Source: Gnetum montanum | Taxonomy: Eukaryota > Streptophyta > Gnetopsida > Gnetales > Gnetaceae | Length of the DNA: 64,000 nt | Assembly: GCA_015680685.1 (NCBI GenBank) | Contig: MNCI01005895.1 | Location: forward strand, 66,443-130,442 | Reading direction: 5' to 3' | Part shown: in pieces, positions 33,651-44,671 of the stretch | Position numbering within the stretch: position 1 is the first letter of the stretch | Layout: each line of letters opens with the position of its first letter | Notes under the pieces: generated by a model | Seen by the model: the letters and a program-made list of their open reading frames with translations, nothing else | Told to the model about the DNA's origin: nothing | Database searches by the model: none | Program-made: the position numbers and the translations under genes

Positions 33651-35320
33651 GTTCCAAACATGATTAGTTCTCATAGAATCCATATCTTCCATCATAGCAT
33701 TCATCCATTCCTTACTAGCAAGTGATGAGAAAGCCTCATCATATGTACATGACTTACCATCATGCACATCCATCATAAGTGCTTTATCTTCAATCACAAA
33801 ATGATAATTAGGAATGATTATGTGATTGCTCCTATGTAGTTGGGGTTCTTGGGAGGTTTCCTATTACAAAGGTGATCTATTAATGGGTAAGTCACTCCCA
33901 ATAAAGTTTAGAAATCTCTTCCTCCATTTCCATTAATGTGATAGTAGCACTAAAATCAAGATCCTCCACATCATAAAAGGTAAAATCTTTTTCTATTTCC
34001 CTTTGATAAGGAAACTCCCCCTCAGGAAACTCAACATCTCTTGACTCTATCTTAGTTATAATTTTGTCTAGTGGTTCTTTAATAAATACATATCCCTTGG
34101 AGAGATCAGGGTATCTTATAAAGATACCCTTTTTTCCTCTATTGCCTCACTTTCCATATCTATAATAAGTATTTTGTAAATAGGTTGCAAAACTCCAAGG
34201 TTACATATGATCTTGACTTGGCTTTCTACCATCCATATATAAAGTAAAAGGTAGTAATTTACTTAGGACATGGTTAAGGATGTTAACTGCAATCAATAAT
34301 GCATCTTTTCTTACATTATCATTCATCTTTTCATGTCTAGCAGGGTGTTGTTTCTACTCTCAACAACATCATTTTAATCTAGCATTCTAGGAATCATTAG
34401 CTACCTAATAATTTCTTTTTCATCATATATTTTCTTGAACTATTTTGATAGGTATTCACATCCACAATCAGTCCTTAGGACCTTAATCCTTTTATCTAAC
34501 TAATTCTTAACTTTTTTGATGTATCATCTAAAGTAATCTATTGTCTTAGACATATGAAAAATAAAAAGTATGTGACTGTAATATGTTTAATCATCTATAA
34601 ATATTATGAAATAGGAGATACCATGCCTTAACATTCATTAATCCAAAGATTTCAAAATGAATTAACTTTAATAGAAAATTAGCCTTAGTAGCTTTGTTAA
34701 TTAGTTTTTTGGTAGATTTCCTTCGTAGATAATTCCCACAAGTTGGTAGAATGACCTTAGAAAGTGGTCCTAATAAGCTTACTCTAGATAATCTTATGAT
34801 CCTTTCTTATCTAATATTCCCTAACCTTGTATGCCATGAACTAGAATTGTTACTAACATCATCAATAAAAGTAAGTAATAAGAAAGAACTATCTTCTTTA
34901 TTAGCACATTTAATATTTAGCTTAAGGAAACCACTATAAATAAAAACATGTTCATAAAAGTTGACTCTAGATGAATCATAATCAAATCATCTTTAAAGAA
35001 AAATTTAAAACTCAAATTTAATAAAGAAGTAATGAAAAGAAAATTCCATTTAATTTTTGGTGCATAAAGAACATTATGAAGATAATAAATGAAATCTAGT
35101 CACATGAAAAATTTATATGTACCAATGTCTAGTACATCTATACTAAAGGAGGTTTTTCCCATGTATATCTTCTTATTCTTTATTGGAATTTGATGGTACT
35201 CAACAAAGCCAACTTGATCTCTCACTACATGGTTCGTTACTTATAAGTCTAAAATCCATATGAGGAAAGATTTAACAATAAGAACACTAGATGATACAAA
35301 GGAATCACTACAAAAATAGG
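33651..35320 (-). pseudogene. Copia protease-integrase region, heavily decayed
   Basis: Only pieces are readable on the minus strand: EAFSSLASKEWMNAMMEDMD with HVWNLVDL at 33600-33750 (the link between integrase and reverse transcriptase), and a GNSS-type protease end near 35000-35150, where VGIGTYKF- and LxxVLYxPxLKxN-like strings can be traced with frame changes. The integrase core cannot be followed with confidence through 34000-34900. This stretch would hold the D-D-E recombinase. Confidence 0.55.
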
Positions 35321-35329
35321 TTTAGGACA

Positions 35330-36169
35330 TATCCTTTTCGGCTTTGTGCATTCATAAGTGAAGTGCTCATCCTTGTCATAGTTGTAACAAGTCATCTTAG
35401 GCTTACCTTTCTTATCTTTTCTTTTTCCTTTGTTTCTTTTATCATCCTTAGCCTTCTTTAGTGGAGGTTCTTATTAAGAGGATCCACTAGGATTCCTTTT
35501 CCTTTAATTTGTATTGGATTTCTAGGTGTGGAATGTAGCAGCATAGATATTAGAGGTATTAGTAGTTATCAAGCACTCCCTCTTAATTTAAAAATGACAT
35601 GCAATCCACCAATCTTTTTACATTATTCAAATACATTTATATTCTGACTATGCATCATGTTAATCCACATGTTCCCAAGAGTTTAAGAATTAGTAGATAA
35701 TTACTTGTGCCTATTGTTCATTTGTGAGATTATTCTCTATATCCTTCAACTCTTAAATCATGTTCAACATCATCCTTAGGGTTGATTCATAATTTGATTA
35801 GTATGCTTATGTTAATTGTTAAACTTGAGAGTTATTCTTCTCAATATGATAGTGAAGGTAGAACCAAATCTTACTTTGAGGGCTTTCCACATGGCATGTC
35901 TAGTTGGATGTTTTTCAAATTTATGAATGATGTCATTTTGCATGCTACTTAGCAACATGATCCATATTTAGCCAGCTTGGTTATGCCTTAGTCTCTTTTC
36001 CATGTTGAGGGTCTGTAGCCTCTATAGGTTTCTCCATGAGATCAAAGAGTATCTGTACTACCTCTTGTTCTTCTAAGACATATTAGATCTTTTGATGCCA
36101 AGTGTTATAATTATTACCATCTATGATTTTTCCTTTGTTAAGGTCAATAACAATTTATTTGGAGGTCAT
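35330..36169 (-). pseudogene. Copia gag
   Basis: The ATG at 36167-36169 begins MTSK and is followed by IVIDLNKGKIIDGNNYNTWH and VQILFDLMEKPIE, the normal copia gag opening (W-x2-K on the way to an L-rich helix). A worn zinc knuckle (DKDEHFTYEC, family norm C-x2-C-x4-H-x4-C) is near 35380-35350. Stops at the second residue after MTSK and elsewhere show it is dead. Confidence 0.75.
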
Positions 36170-37069
36170 GACTGCATAGAAAATAGTATAAAATATTTAT
36201 TAATATCAACATGCATGCATGTACAAAAATTAGCACAACAAAGATTCTAGAAAATATGGCATTATAAATCTAAAGAAAATATCATTATGTTAAAAATGCA
36301 TTATAAAAATAATGTCAACTCATCTAATCAAGCATAATAATAAAAACTAGAAAACTTTTCTAGTTGCATTCTTCCTCAAGACCAAGGGACATGATTTTTA
36401 TTTTATACAACCTAGTTAATAAAATTACATCAAGATTTTCTCACTTCGCCAAAAGGGTAAATAATAATACATCCCAGATAAATAAATCACATTAAATAAT
36501 AGTACATCCTAGAATAATAAATTAAATCTATGATAAAATAAATTTTTCTTTGCTAAAGAATAAATAAAATAATAATAATAATCCTCATCTCTCATATAGT
36601 GTCTCAAAGGAAAAATAATAATGATAGTGTATGAAGGAAAAAATATTTTAATGAAATCAAGAAATCCAAAATAAAAATAAAGATCACTAACATTAAAGAA
36701 AAATGTGTTCATATATACATATATATATATGCACACACACACACACATCCATCATTGTGATGTGTGAATAGGGTCAACATGAAAACCCCCTTTTAAAAAA
36801 ATGGTAAAGAGCAACTTTATGACATAAAAGCTAAAGCCATACTTATATTGCAAATGCTCATAAGAAGACAATAAAAAGAAAATAAAGAAATATCAAATAA
36901 GAAAAAAGAAGAGTTCTACTAGTGGCAATATGTTGCTATAAGAGAAAAAATTTTCCTTTTATGGAAACTATTTTTACATTAGGTTTTTGTTATGCATGGT
37001 GCAAACTTCTTGATAAATGCCACTTCTAGTAAGTCCTTGTAGGTGTCATGTAGAGATTCCTATAACATC
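36170..37069. other. AT-rich spacer between copia gag and element A
   Basis: Should hold the copia 5' LTR and primer site but I cannot recognise either. It contains a TA/CA microsatellite at 36712-36748. Short open frames here are low complexity. Confidence 0.4.
36712..36748. repeat. TA/CA microsatellite
   Basis: A TATATA run followed by about eight CA units. Confidence 0.9.
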
Positions 37070-37638
37070 CCATATTTTCTGATCCTTAGTGTACATGTTC
37101 TTTCATTGAGATTATGTTACTTTGTACTTGGGTATATTATGCATATTAGCAATTTGATATATTTTATAATTATGAATTGATATTATTGTTGAGCTTTGTG
37201 GCATGTGTATGAATTAATGTTTATTTTACATATTTTTAGCAAATTTTCACTAATCCTATCATTAAGTGTTGTAGAAATTCATCAGAGGTTAGGTTGGGAG
37301 CATGACATGGTTGATGACCTATGGTTTTCTTGATATTTCTTAGTGAATATTTTATGGCCTTGTTTAACATCCTATGGTGGTAGCTACTTGATTTATATTT
37401 AATTTAATCATTTTAATTTTATTTCATGAGATTTGGTAGGATAGCTTCATGTAGTGGTTTATTAGCATATGCTTTATTAATTATTCTTAGTATTTTATGT
37501 ATGTTATGAAAAAGATTAATGAAAGTATTCTTTTATTTCAACTCTTTTATTGGTAACTAGTTGATTTTTCCTTTCCATGACTTTTAGTAACCTTTCATTA
37601 AAACATTGAAAACTAATGAGTCATGATTTAACGGGCTC

Positions 37639-37722
37639 CGATATTAGATACCTGATATCAAATCCTCGACATCAGATACCCGATGTTGGAGCCCAAGACT
37701 CGATGTCAAATATCTAATATCG
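37639..37722. promoter_or_regulatory. Inverted repeat cluster in the A LTR
   Basis: The left arm CGATATTAGATACCTGATAT (37639-37658) pairs with the right arm ending ATATCTAATATCG (to 37722) with a few mismatches. Further GATATC/GACATC/GATGTC words lie between. It sits 17 bases upstream of a TATA-like CTATAAGTA at 37739-37747, so it may be a promoter element of the LTR. Confidence 0.6.
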
Positions 37723-37738
37723 TGGGGTATATGCCAGC

Positions 37739-37747
37739 CTATAAGTA
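37739..37747 (+). promoter_or_regulatory. TATA-like box in the A LTR
   Basis: CTATAAGTA, directly downstream of the inverted repeat cluster and about 740 bases before the primer binding site. Confidence 0.4.
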
Positions 37748-38481
37748 TGATGCATGGGCACATAGTTTTGATAAGTTTTTCATAGTTTTTTCATAGTATA
37801 GAAAAGCTCTTGTAGTTTTTTTTCGCCAAAGTTGAAATATTTTTTGAGTGCTCATAATAGGAGTCTAAGTGTGTATGGAACTTTATTCAAACATTGATGT
37901 ACTTAAGCACAATAGTGTGAAGGGAATAAAGACAAGATCTTTTGATCATCCTTGTAGCATTGAGAATAGATTAATATTTCTTTAATGCACTCATCATTCA
38001 AGCACTTTACTTTAATGAATTTTCATTAAGCAGTTAATTTCTAGTTGTTAATGAACACAAGCATGACCACTTTAAGAATACATGTAGTACTTGGTAACCT
38101 AGAATCACTTAATGTTTGGTAACTTAGAAGTGCTGCATGCATTCAAGATGTTTCTTGAAAGTGGAAACAAGTACTTGTGTTAGGCTAGCTAGGTAGTAGA
38201 TGAATTAGATCCTAAATTACTGTACATTTCATTATTATTATAGGTGATTAAATGTACAAAACATAAAATGATAAAAATCATGTGCCTCAATTACACTTAA
38301 ACCATATCCTTGAGTTTCACAAGTGTAGTTGGAAAGACAACGAATGTTCTCAATGGACATTTCACTTCCCAGAGGAACTAGTGCATTGGAGAACTATAGG
38401 TCCATAGAGTTTGACTGGATCACACATGAACACCTTAGTGCTTAGTACGGTTGGGCATAGGGGTACCTTGCCACTCATCAT

Positions 38482-38499
38482 TGGCATCGTTGCCAATGA
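38482..38499 (+). other. Primer binding site of element A
   Basis: TGGCATCGTTGCCAATGA, a worn version of TGGCGCCGTTGCCGGGGA that Athila and related elements use. The 5' LTR should end just before it. The gag ATG is about 140 bases downstream. Confidence 0.6.
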
Positions 38500-38640
38500 C
38501 TTTTTAGTTATTTTATGCACTACCTAGGACTTAGTAGAAATCATTCAAAATCATTAGAATGAACCTTAGAGTCATATCATACTTTACAATTACTAAAAAA
38601 AAATTTAAAAGAACAATATATTTTTATCCTCTAATTAAAA

Positions 38641-41257
38641 ATGTCTTCTTCTCATAGAAGTGCTTCTCCACCCAAGTTTGACGAAGTATATCAACTAGTG
38701 CCTCAGCAATACTGAGTGGTATATGCACATCCTGATGAGTATGTACCAAATTTCATCTTCATCATACATCAGGATGAATGGCTATGGTGGTGTAACCTAG
38801 AGGGCAACATTGTGTTGCTACCTGATTGATCTATTCCTGCAATGCTCCAACAAATGCTTATTCATCTAGGTCTCTGGGAACTTCATGCTAAGTATGTTGT
38901 GCAAGATACTGACACTAGGGATTATCATCCCACTAAGGCACAATGTCTATGGGATTGATAGCTAGAACAACATCATGAATTTGTGAAGGGAAAAATATTT
39001 AATGATTCCTCATTCCTATTGTACTAAAAAGATGATGGTGAATCCTTCTTTAGGGGTTTTCTATTCAGTGAAATTCCTCTCTTTAACTTTAGTAAATGGG
39101 GTCAAAACTAGAACATGTAGTCCACAATTCACAATCCTAGTTCTAGTAAGAATTGATCCAATGATAAAGAAAAATCCAAAGAGGTAAGTTAAGGTAGGGA
39201 TGCAAACAAAAAACAAGATTGTGATCATGGTCGTGATCACCGAAGAGGTAGTAATAGGCACCATGACAGTGCTAGTTCCACTTCCTCTTCACCTTCATCA
39301 TTATAATCATCTTCTTCTAGCTATGATCACAATTGTAGAGGTAATGACCATGATTAAGGTGATCAATAGGATTGAAATAATTGAAGGGACCATTAGGAAA
39401 GGAAAAATCAAGGGCATGGACATTCAAGAGAGGCACATCGCCATGAATGAAGGGGTAGTAGAGGGCATCATAGGCACTATAATCATGGACTTTATGAGCC
39501 TTTACTTACTACCCTAAGTATGTTAAACATCATAGAGGCAACATGAATTCCAATAAGGCATGTCAAGGATAGTTAGATCAAAAGGCTAAACATGAACAAT
39601 ATTTGTTCGTTCAAAGGGGCAAATAACTCTAATATGTAGTACCATCTCCAAGCTTTTCAAGATGCATGTGCCTTACAAAATATAGAGAATGAGTGGAAAA
39701 ATATTAAGTTGTTCCCATGGACACTCATTAAATAAGTTGAAAATTGGTAGCAATCCTTAGAACTGGAATCTATCAGATGATGGAGTACTATGATTAAGTT
39801 GTTCAATGAGAAATATCAAATGTACTATAGAGTGTCCAACTTGAGAAGGTAGATCTAAGGATGGAAACAAGGAACACATGAAGCTTTGGATGCAGCAATA
39901 GGCTAATAGCATTCCTTAATGCACATATTTCCTAGCCATGGTTATTCTCAACTAGACTAACTTTGCCACATTGTAGATGGGCTTCAATCTGAAATAAGAA
40001 GAACCCTTGGTGTTTATGCCCAAGAGCAGCTGGTAGAATTAAGTGTCCATTGGATCAATAGATTAATCGAACAGGTAGCTAAAACGGAAGGTGAATTAAG
40101 AAAAAGAGAAAGTGTAGAAGAGTACAACCATGATCCTTCCATTCATAAAAGGGAGGTTTGATTCTATGATAGTGAGTTGCTCCAAAAATTTCAATATGAA
40201 ATTATGACCAAGGTTGTTTAGTTATGGGACTCCATGAATAACAGATTTTAAGCTATCCTAAAAATTGTTGAAGAATCCAAAGAACAAGATAGTAATCATG
40301 AGTGAAAGAGGCACAAGGAAGTTGAACATTGCTATCAAAGAGGTAAGGACAAGATTGCTACAATATAAAAAGTTGTAGGAAATGAATTAGATGATGGTGG
40401 TGGTTGTGAAATCTAATAATATGAACATCTTAAGGAATGTTATCTCATAATGTCACACTTACAAGATTCTAGGATGTATTCTTTGAATCCATGACTAGCA
40501 CAAAGGCAAACACCTAGAAGATTGCCTTATTCTCAAGGAAATTCTATGTAGTTCTAATCGCAAAAATAGTATTATTCAAGTGGAACTCCACTGCAACAAT
40601 ATGAGTAGTATTAGTAGTGACAGCAACCACAGTCATGGGCACTAGCATCACCAAGGCAAAAATACCCTTACAAATAACTTGATCTATATAGGTATTATAT
40701 TCAATAGCCTTTTTCTTCACATGACTCTTTTAGTCATGTTTCTACTTTCTAATGCTACTACCACCCTTTTGATTATTATCAAACTCATTCTTCACATACA
40801 AGAAGGGATACGACCTATTATCCTTATTCTCCTCCTATCCTTACACATCTTACTTCTCCCAGCACAACTACCACATGCTCCATTTATGTAGGGTGAACTA
40901 CCAACTCAACCATAACAACACAACACTACAAGGGATATTAATCTACAATCAATTCATCAACTAAGTGGGTCAAATACTCGATCAAAGAAACAACCTTTCT
41001 TTTGACCTTGCAAACCACCTAAGCCCTCAATTACACCTATATTTAACAACCCTATTTCTCCATATCCCTCTATATTAAACTTCTTCAAGTTCCCTTTAAA
41101 TAAAATACCAACCAAGATCCATACTATGATGCTTACTCACATCATATATAATTATATTTATGCTAAACACTATTGTGGCGAACCTTTCCCATGCTATTAC
41201 ATGGGGCCATGATCAACAAAATTATCTTGTAAAATCATATACCATTTCATCAAGAAA
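38641..41257 (+). pseudogene. gag of element A
   Basis: The ATG at 38641 opens MSSSHRSASPPKFDEVYQLV. It is followed by YAHPDEYVPNFIFIIHQDEW and GNIVLLPD, a Ser/Arg/His-rich stretch (39200-39500), then the gag core with NEWKNIKLFPWTL and GLQSEIRRTLGVYAQEQLVE. Around 40560-40680 it becomes Gln-, Ser- and Tyr-rich. The last coding piece before the solo LTR reads HYCGEPFPCYYMGP. Stops are scattered through the whole length. The left-edge fragment at 1-1495 is a relative. Confidence 0.7.
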
Positions 41258-42410
41258 TGTTGATGTGTGGAAAGGTGAATCTACATGAAGGGAGGTGGAC
41301 CAACATGCAGGAAGGTGAACTAATGTGCAGGGAGGTGGATTGACATGCAGGGAGATGGATTGACATGCAGGAAGGTGAACCAATGTGTGGGGAGATGGAC
41401 CGATGTGCAGGGAGGTGAAACATCACTAGTAGAAGGCTATAAAGTAGAGAGAAAAGATGATATCAAGGGGGAGTGAGGTTTTCCTTAACAAATCAGCCTC
41501 TCTTTCCAAACAATTATGTCTCTCTCCATTGAGACACACATAGATGGGTAGAGGGGGTCTCTAGGGGCTGAGAAACCAGTAGATGATGATTTTCTTTCTT
41601 TCTCTTCTCCTATTTTTTAGGACAACAATAGCACAACTAATGTTCATGGACAATAGGCATAGAAAGTAAGTTCTACAGTCCTATTTCTTTATTTTTGGCA
41701 ATGGAATAGTGAAAATTAGTAATGGGAGAGCTATGTGGATGATGGCCAACAATCTCAATAGGAAACCAAGAGGTGGTAGTTTTCTTTTCTTGTTTCATGG
41801 CTTACTCATGATGGCAGAAAACGTAGGACTAGAGATAGCAACACGTCTACTAGCATGTGATAGTAGGATCTAGTGGCTTATTTTTTTTCTCTCCCTCTCT
41901 CTGTGTAGTGTTGTAGTAGTTCAAAGTAGTAGTTGTAGGTGTGGGTTCTACAGTTCTATTCTATTTTTGGCAGGCAGTGCATCCACATTAGGGTTCTCCA
42001 AATAGGGACAAATTTTCCTCTCTCATGCTAGCAATGGAACACATTCTTTCTATGCATTATAGATGCATTATTAAGCCCCTTCATCTATCCGCTTCTCTCT
42101 CTCTCTCTCTTTCATATGATGGCTATAGGCAATGTTGCCTATGACAGCGTCGGTAAGGGATCGACAATGAATGATGATAGTAGCTAGGAAGCAGGGAAAT
42201 TTTATTTTGATTACCTTTGTATTCTTGAATTGAAGACACTCATTCAAATTAAAATTTTTAGTTTTTTGCTATCTTCAAAAGGCCACATTACCCTCTCTAG
42301 CTAAGACTATTCTTAGGTTTCTGTACCCATATGGGAGGTGCACTAGGAAATTGTCTTCTCAAACAAGTTTTTTTCCAAGTGTTAGTGTGACCAAAATTTA
42401 TGCATTAACA
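41258..42410 (-). repeat. Solo LTR related to element X, inside element A
   Basis: Begins TGTTGATG (41258) and ends CATTAACA (42410), the X LTR end signature. Minus-strand bases from 42410 match the start of the 9624 LTR for about 160 bases (TGCATAAATTTTGG, then AAACCTAAGAATAGTCT against the same words). The rest differs, so it is a related subfamily, not the same one. Flanks AGAAA and AAAAA may be a worn target duplication. It splits gag from protease in A. Solo LTRs arise by recombination between the two LTRs of an element. Confidence 0.6.
41280..41430 (+). repeat. Short tandem repeats in the solo LTR
   Basis: About seven units of 18-22 bases built on CATGCAGGGAGGTGGATTGA, with variants CATGCAGGAAGGTGAACCAA and TGTGTGGGGAGATGGACCGA. 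Confidence 0.8.
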
Positions 42411-42429
42411 AAAAAATTCCTAAGAAATT

Positions 42430-43054
42430 AGTAGATCCTAAAATTCCTTTGATTTATTTTTAGATTTTGGGGAATGAACCATGCAAAGCTCTTATAGATT
42501 TTGGTTCCAATGTCAACCTGATCTCTCATGAGATATATATTGCATGGAACCTACCTCTTCTTAGGAAGAGAAATATCATATTAGAATTGGAAAACTAGTC
42601 CATCACTGTTCCATTGAGAGTAGTGAAAGACATTATCACCATTGTTTGTGGGTGGTCTTATCCTGTTGATTTCTTAATGATGATGGTGGAGAACTAAAAA
42701 GGGAACTTTCCAATCATTATGGGAAGGACATGGTTGAGTGCTATTGATACAAGAATGGCCATAAGAGATATTTTCCTAGAAATATTTAAAGAAAATGAAT
42801 TTGGAAAGATCAAGAAGAAGTAAGTTCCATGTGTATAGAAACTCTAGGCAATGAAAAAAATAATCCATCTCTATATGCAAGTAGTGTGCACTAGAAGCAT
42901 AAATTCAAGGTGTCTATACATAGAAGCCACAAAATAGGAGGGCACATTGTGGATGACTGTTGATTCTAAAAGTAGCAGATTTTGTATGAAATCGATTGAG
43001 AGCCTAACATGCACATATTTCATAGGCATGGATGAGCTAGAGCAAGTTCATCAC
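42430..43054 (+). pseudogene. Protease domain of element A
   Basis: Contains EPCKALIDFGSNVNLISHEIY, of which ALIDFGSNVNLIS is the active-site strand, and later FPIIMGRTWLSAIDTRMA, the second conserved strand. The normal D-S/T-G is here D-F-G. The coding frame runs to KSIESLTCTYFIGMDELEQV and is cut by element B at the target site ATCAC (43050-43054); it resumes at 60071. Confidence 0.75.
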
Positions 43055-43863
43055 TGTAACGATGGAAAATGTCGGCAGCTGGAAAATACCAAACAAAATC
43101 CCGCATACACAGTCTTAACCACGGATCTGTGCGAGGGCTGTGCTGGAAAGACGAATCTGCGGTGCCCTGAATGGTCTTGTCAATCAGACAGGGACTTACT
43201 AATCAGTAAACCGATGAAGATTACAAATATTTCATGGAACGATCTGATTCGGCGAGTCGCGACATGAGAGAAAAGCGATGTAGATGAATGGTAATGATGA
43301 TGATAGCGTTAACACGACAACAGGAATCAGACACGAGAGAAACGCGTGATTACAAGATCTATAGTTTGACCCAGGAAAATAAGTATTTTTGTATATTCAA
43401 GTTACACTGGGGAGATCCCGATTGTTTTGTATAAAGCAAACACAAAGCAATAAGAAACAAGCAAACTGTCTGAGCAGAAGTGCAGAATAGAATCCGATCT
43501 ACCTTGTAGGCCGGAGAAGGGATGCAAGGAAGGTCAAGTTCTGACGTCTATTGATCAACTACTTCTGATCAATAGAAACTCACAAACCACACCAGATGAT
43601 CTCTGGATCTCTGATCTACTCCTTTTTCCTTAGGTAGTCTTTGCTCGGAACTGCCGATGATCACCAATGGAGAAAGTTGCGTGTTCGCCAAAGGGGTAAT
43701 CGCTCTTACTGCCAATGCTCAAGCCAAATGTCTCCTATCTCTTTGGTAAAGCTAGTGCTGCCAAGGTGGTTGCCAGAAAAATGCTACTGTTTCTCTCTGT
43801 CTCGGTGGTTTCTCTGTCTCTGTGTGTTTGTTGTTCTGTTGTTTCTTTTCTTCGCCAACTGGG

Positions 43864-43874
43864 ATATTTATAGG
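43864..43874 (-). promoter_or_regulatory. TATA box in the B 3' LTR
   Basis: On the minus strand CCTATAAATAT, followed by CCC. The same box is at 59277-59287 in the 5' LTR, where it would start the element transcript. Confidence 0.65.
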
Positions 43875-43957
43875 TTTGACGATATGTGGAGAAGGCACAA
43901 CTGTGTTGACATGTGTTTCAAACTTTTCGGAAGATCATTGACTTGACCATCCTTGTG

Positions 43958-44490
43958 TTGAAATCCGTAACTACACACAATACACGCATCTGCGTATTGT
44001 GCGTATGAGTGACAAATGTGGGTCGGGCATGTCTTAGTTGATTTTGGGCTACATTATGCTCATACGCATTGTGTCGCATATAAGAGCGTAATAAAGCATG
44101 AAGATAATAGATTCAAGCTGCTTTACGATCGTTTACGCCGCCGTGTGTAGTGAAGCGTAAGAAATGATTATTTTGACAATGACTTACGCTGACACACGCT
44201 GCGTTGCATAACGGGCGTAAGGCGGCCAATATGTAAAAAAGAAAGGCACCGATCTACTGTGTGTCTTTGGTCTCTCATTGACTTTTTCGACGCTCATTAC
44301 GTTGCCATGCGTACAGAGCGTAAAATCGGCCTTGGACAAAAGACTTAGCCAAAATATACGAGAAGTCACATATTATGTTGCTTAGGCCTCCCCACATCTA
44401 CTGAAGTAAGTCGCCTTCTGATACCAGGCTATGTTAGACAGAATCACGCTAACCGTCATTACGCTCTGTCGCATGATATAGGGTAAAGAT
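43958..44490. promoter_or_regulatory. GCGTAA/TTACGC motif array in B U3 (3' LTR)
   Basis: At least eight TACGC or GCGTA words in both directions lie within about 500 bases, for example TCTGCGTATTGTGCGTATGA, TTTACGCCGCCG, GACTTACGCTGACACACGC and GAGCGTAAAATCGG. They are all upstream of the TATA box in element sense. CpG is otherwise rare in the surrounding AT-rich DNA. Confidence 0.6.
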
Positions 44491-44657
44491 GGAAAACACA
44501 GTAAGATGAGAAATCTACAAAAGGAAACCAAAGTCTTGATGCTACGCACCTCTTTGCTTCACCCTGCCTTGTTCTTCTTTCTGGCATTTTGTCATGTACT
44601 CTTGCCCGAATCGCGAATCTTCACCTGAGGCCAACTCGCAATTTTCACGGTGTTTCA

Positions 44658-44671
44658 ATGGCCCCTCTTTG
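44658..44671 (-). other. Polypurine tract of element B
   Basis: Minus strand CAAAGAGGGGCCAT, touching the 3' LTR. It pairs with CAAAGAGGGACCAA of element D. Confidence 0.75.

Larger units (their letters stand above)
21634..36169 (-). mobile_element. Ty1/copia element split by element D
   Basis: A minus-strand copia element. Its gag starts at 36169 and integrase, reverse transcriptase and RNase H follow toward lower coordinates. RNase H is cut at 32484 by the 9.5-kb element D and resumes at 22949. About 1.1 kb further on, a purine-rich tract (GAGTGGGAGAA on the minus strand, 21635-21645) touches TGTTAGATTCATGG at 21634, the probable start of the 3' LTR. No matching 5' LTR was found above 36169, so that end is lost or too worn. 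Many stops are present throughout. The domain order integrase before reverse transcriptase shows Ty1/copia rather than gypsy. Confidence 0.8.
43055..44657 (-). repeat. 3' LTR of element B
   Basis: 1603 bases. On the minus strand U3 (44657 to about 43840) carries a dense set of GCGTAA/TTACGC words and ends at a TATA box (43864-43874). Plus-strand open frames at 42947 and 43641 run through it and have close copies in the other LTR; they are LTR sequence, not genes. Confidence 0.95.

Noticed and set aside
36509-36748. 79-residue minus-strand frame with hydrophobic residues
   Set aside because: Low-complexity translation of AT-rich and CA microsatellite sequence.
36200-38480. A 5' LTR of the copia element matching the probable 3' LTR below 21634
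   Set aside because: No similarity to the TGTTAGATTCATGG edge or following bases was found, so no copia 5' LTR is annotated.
41165-41215. Left edge of the solo X LTR placed at 41174 from a CCCATGCT match
   Set aside because: The gag frame of A still reads through here (YCGEPFPCYYMGP), and the clear end signature TGTTGATG starts at 41258.
43641-43946. 101-residue plus-strand frame, with a near-identical copy at 59054-59359
   Set aside because: Both copies are LTR sequence of element B, so similarity comes from the LTR pair. It is antisense to the element and contains a simple hydrophobic run; no gene can be supported.
44412-44432. TGGTATCAGA word on the minus strand in the B LTR, resembling an initiator Met-tRNA primer site
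   Set aside because: It lies inside the LTR and not next to its end. The true primer site position holds TGGCGTTAGAAGG.
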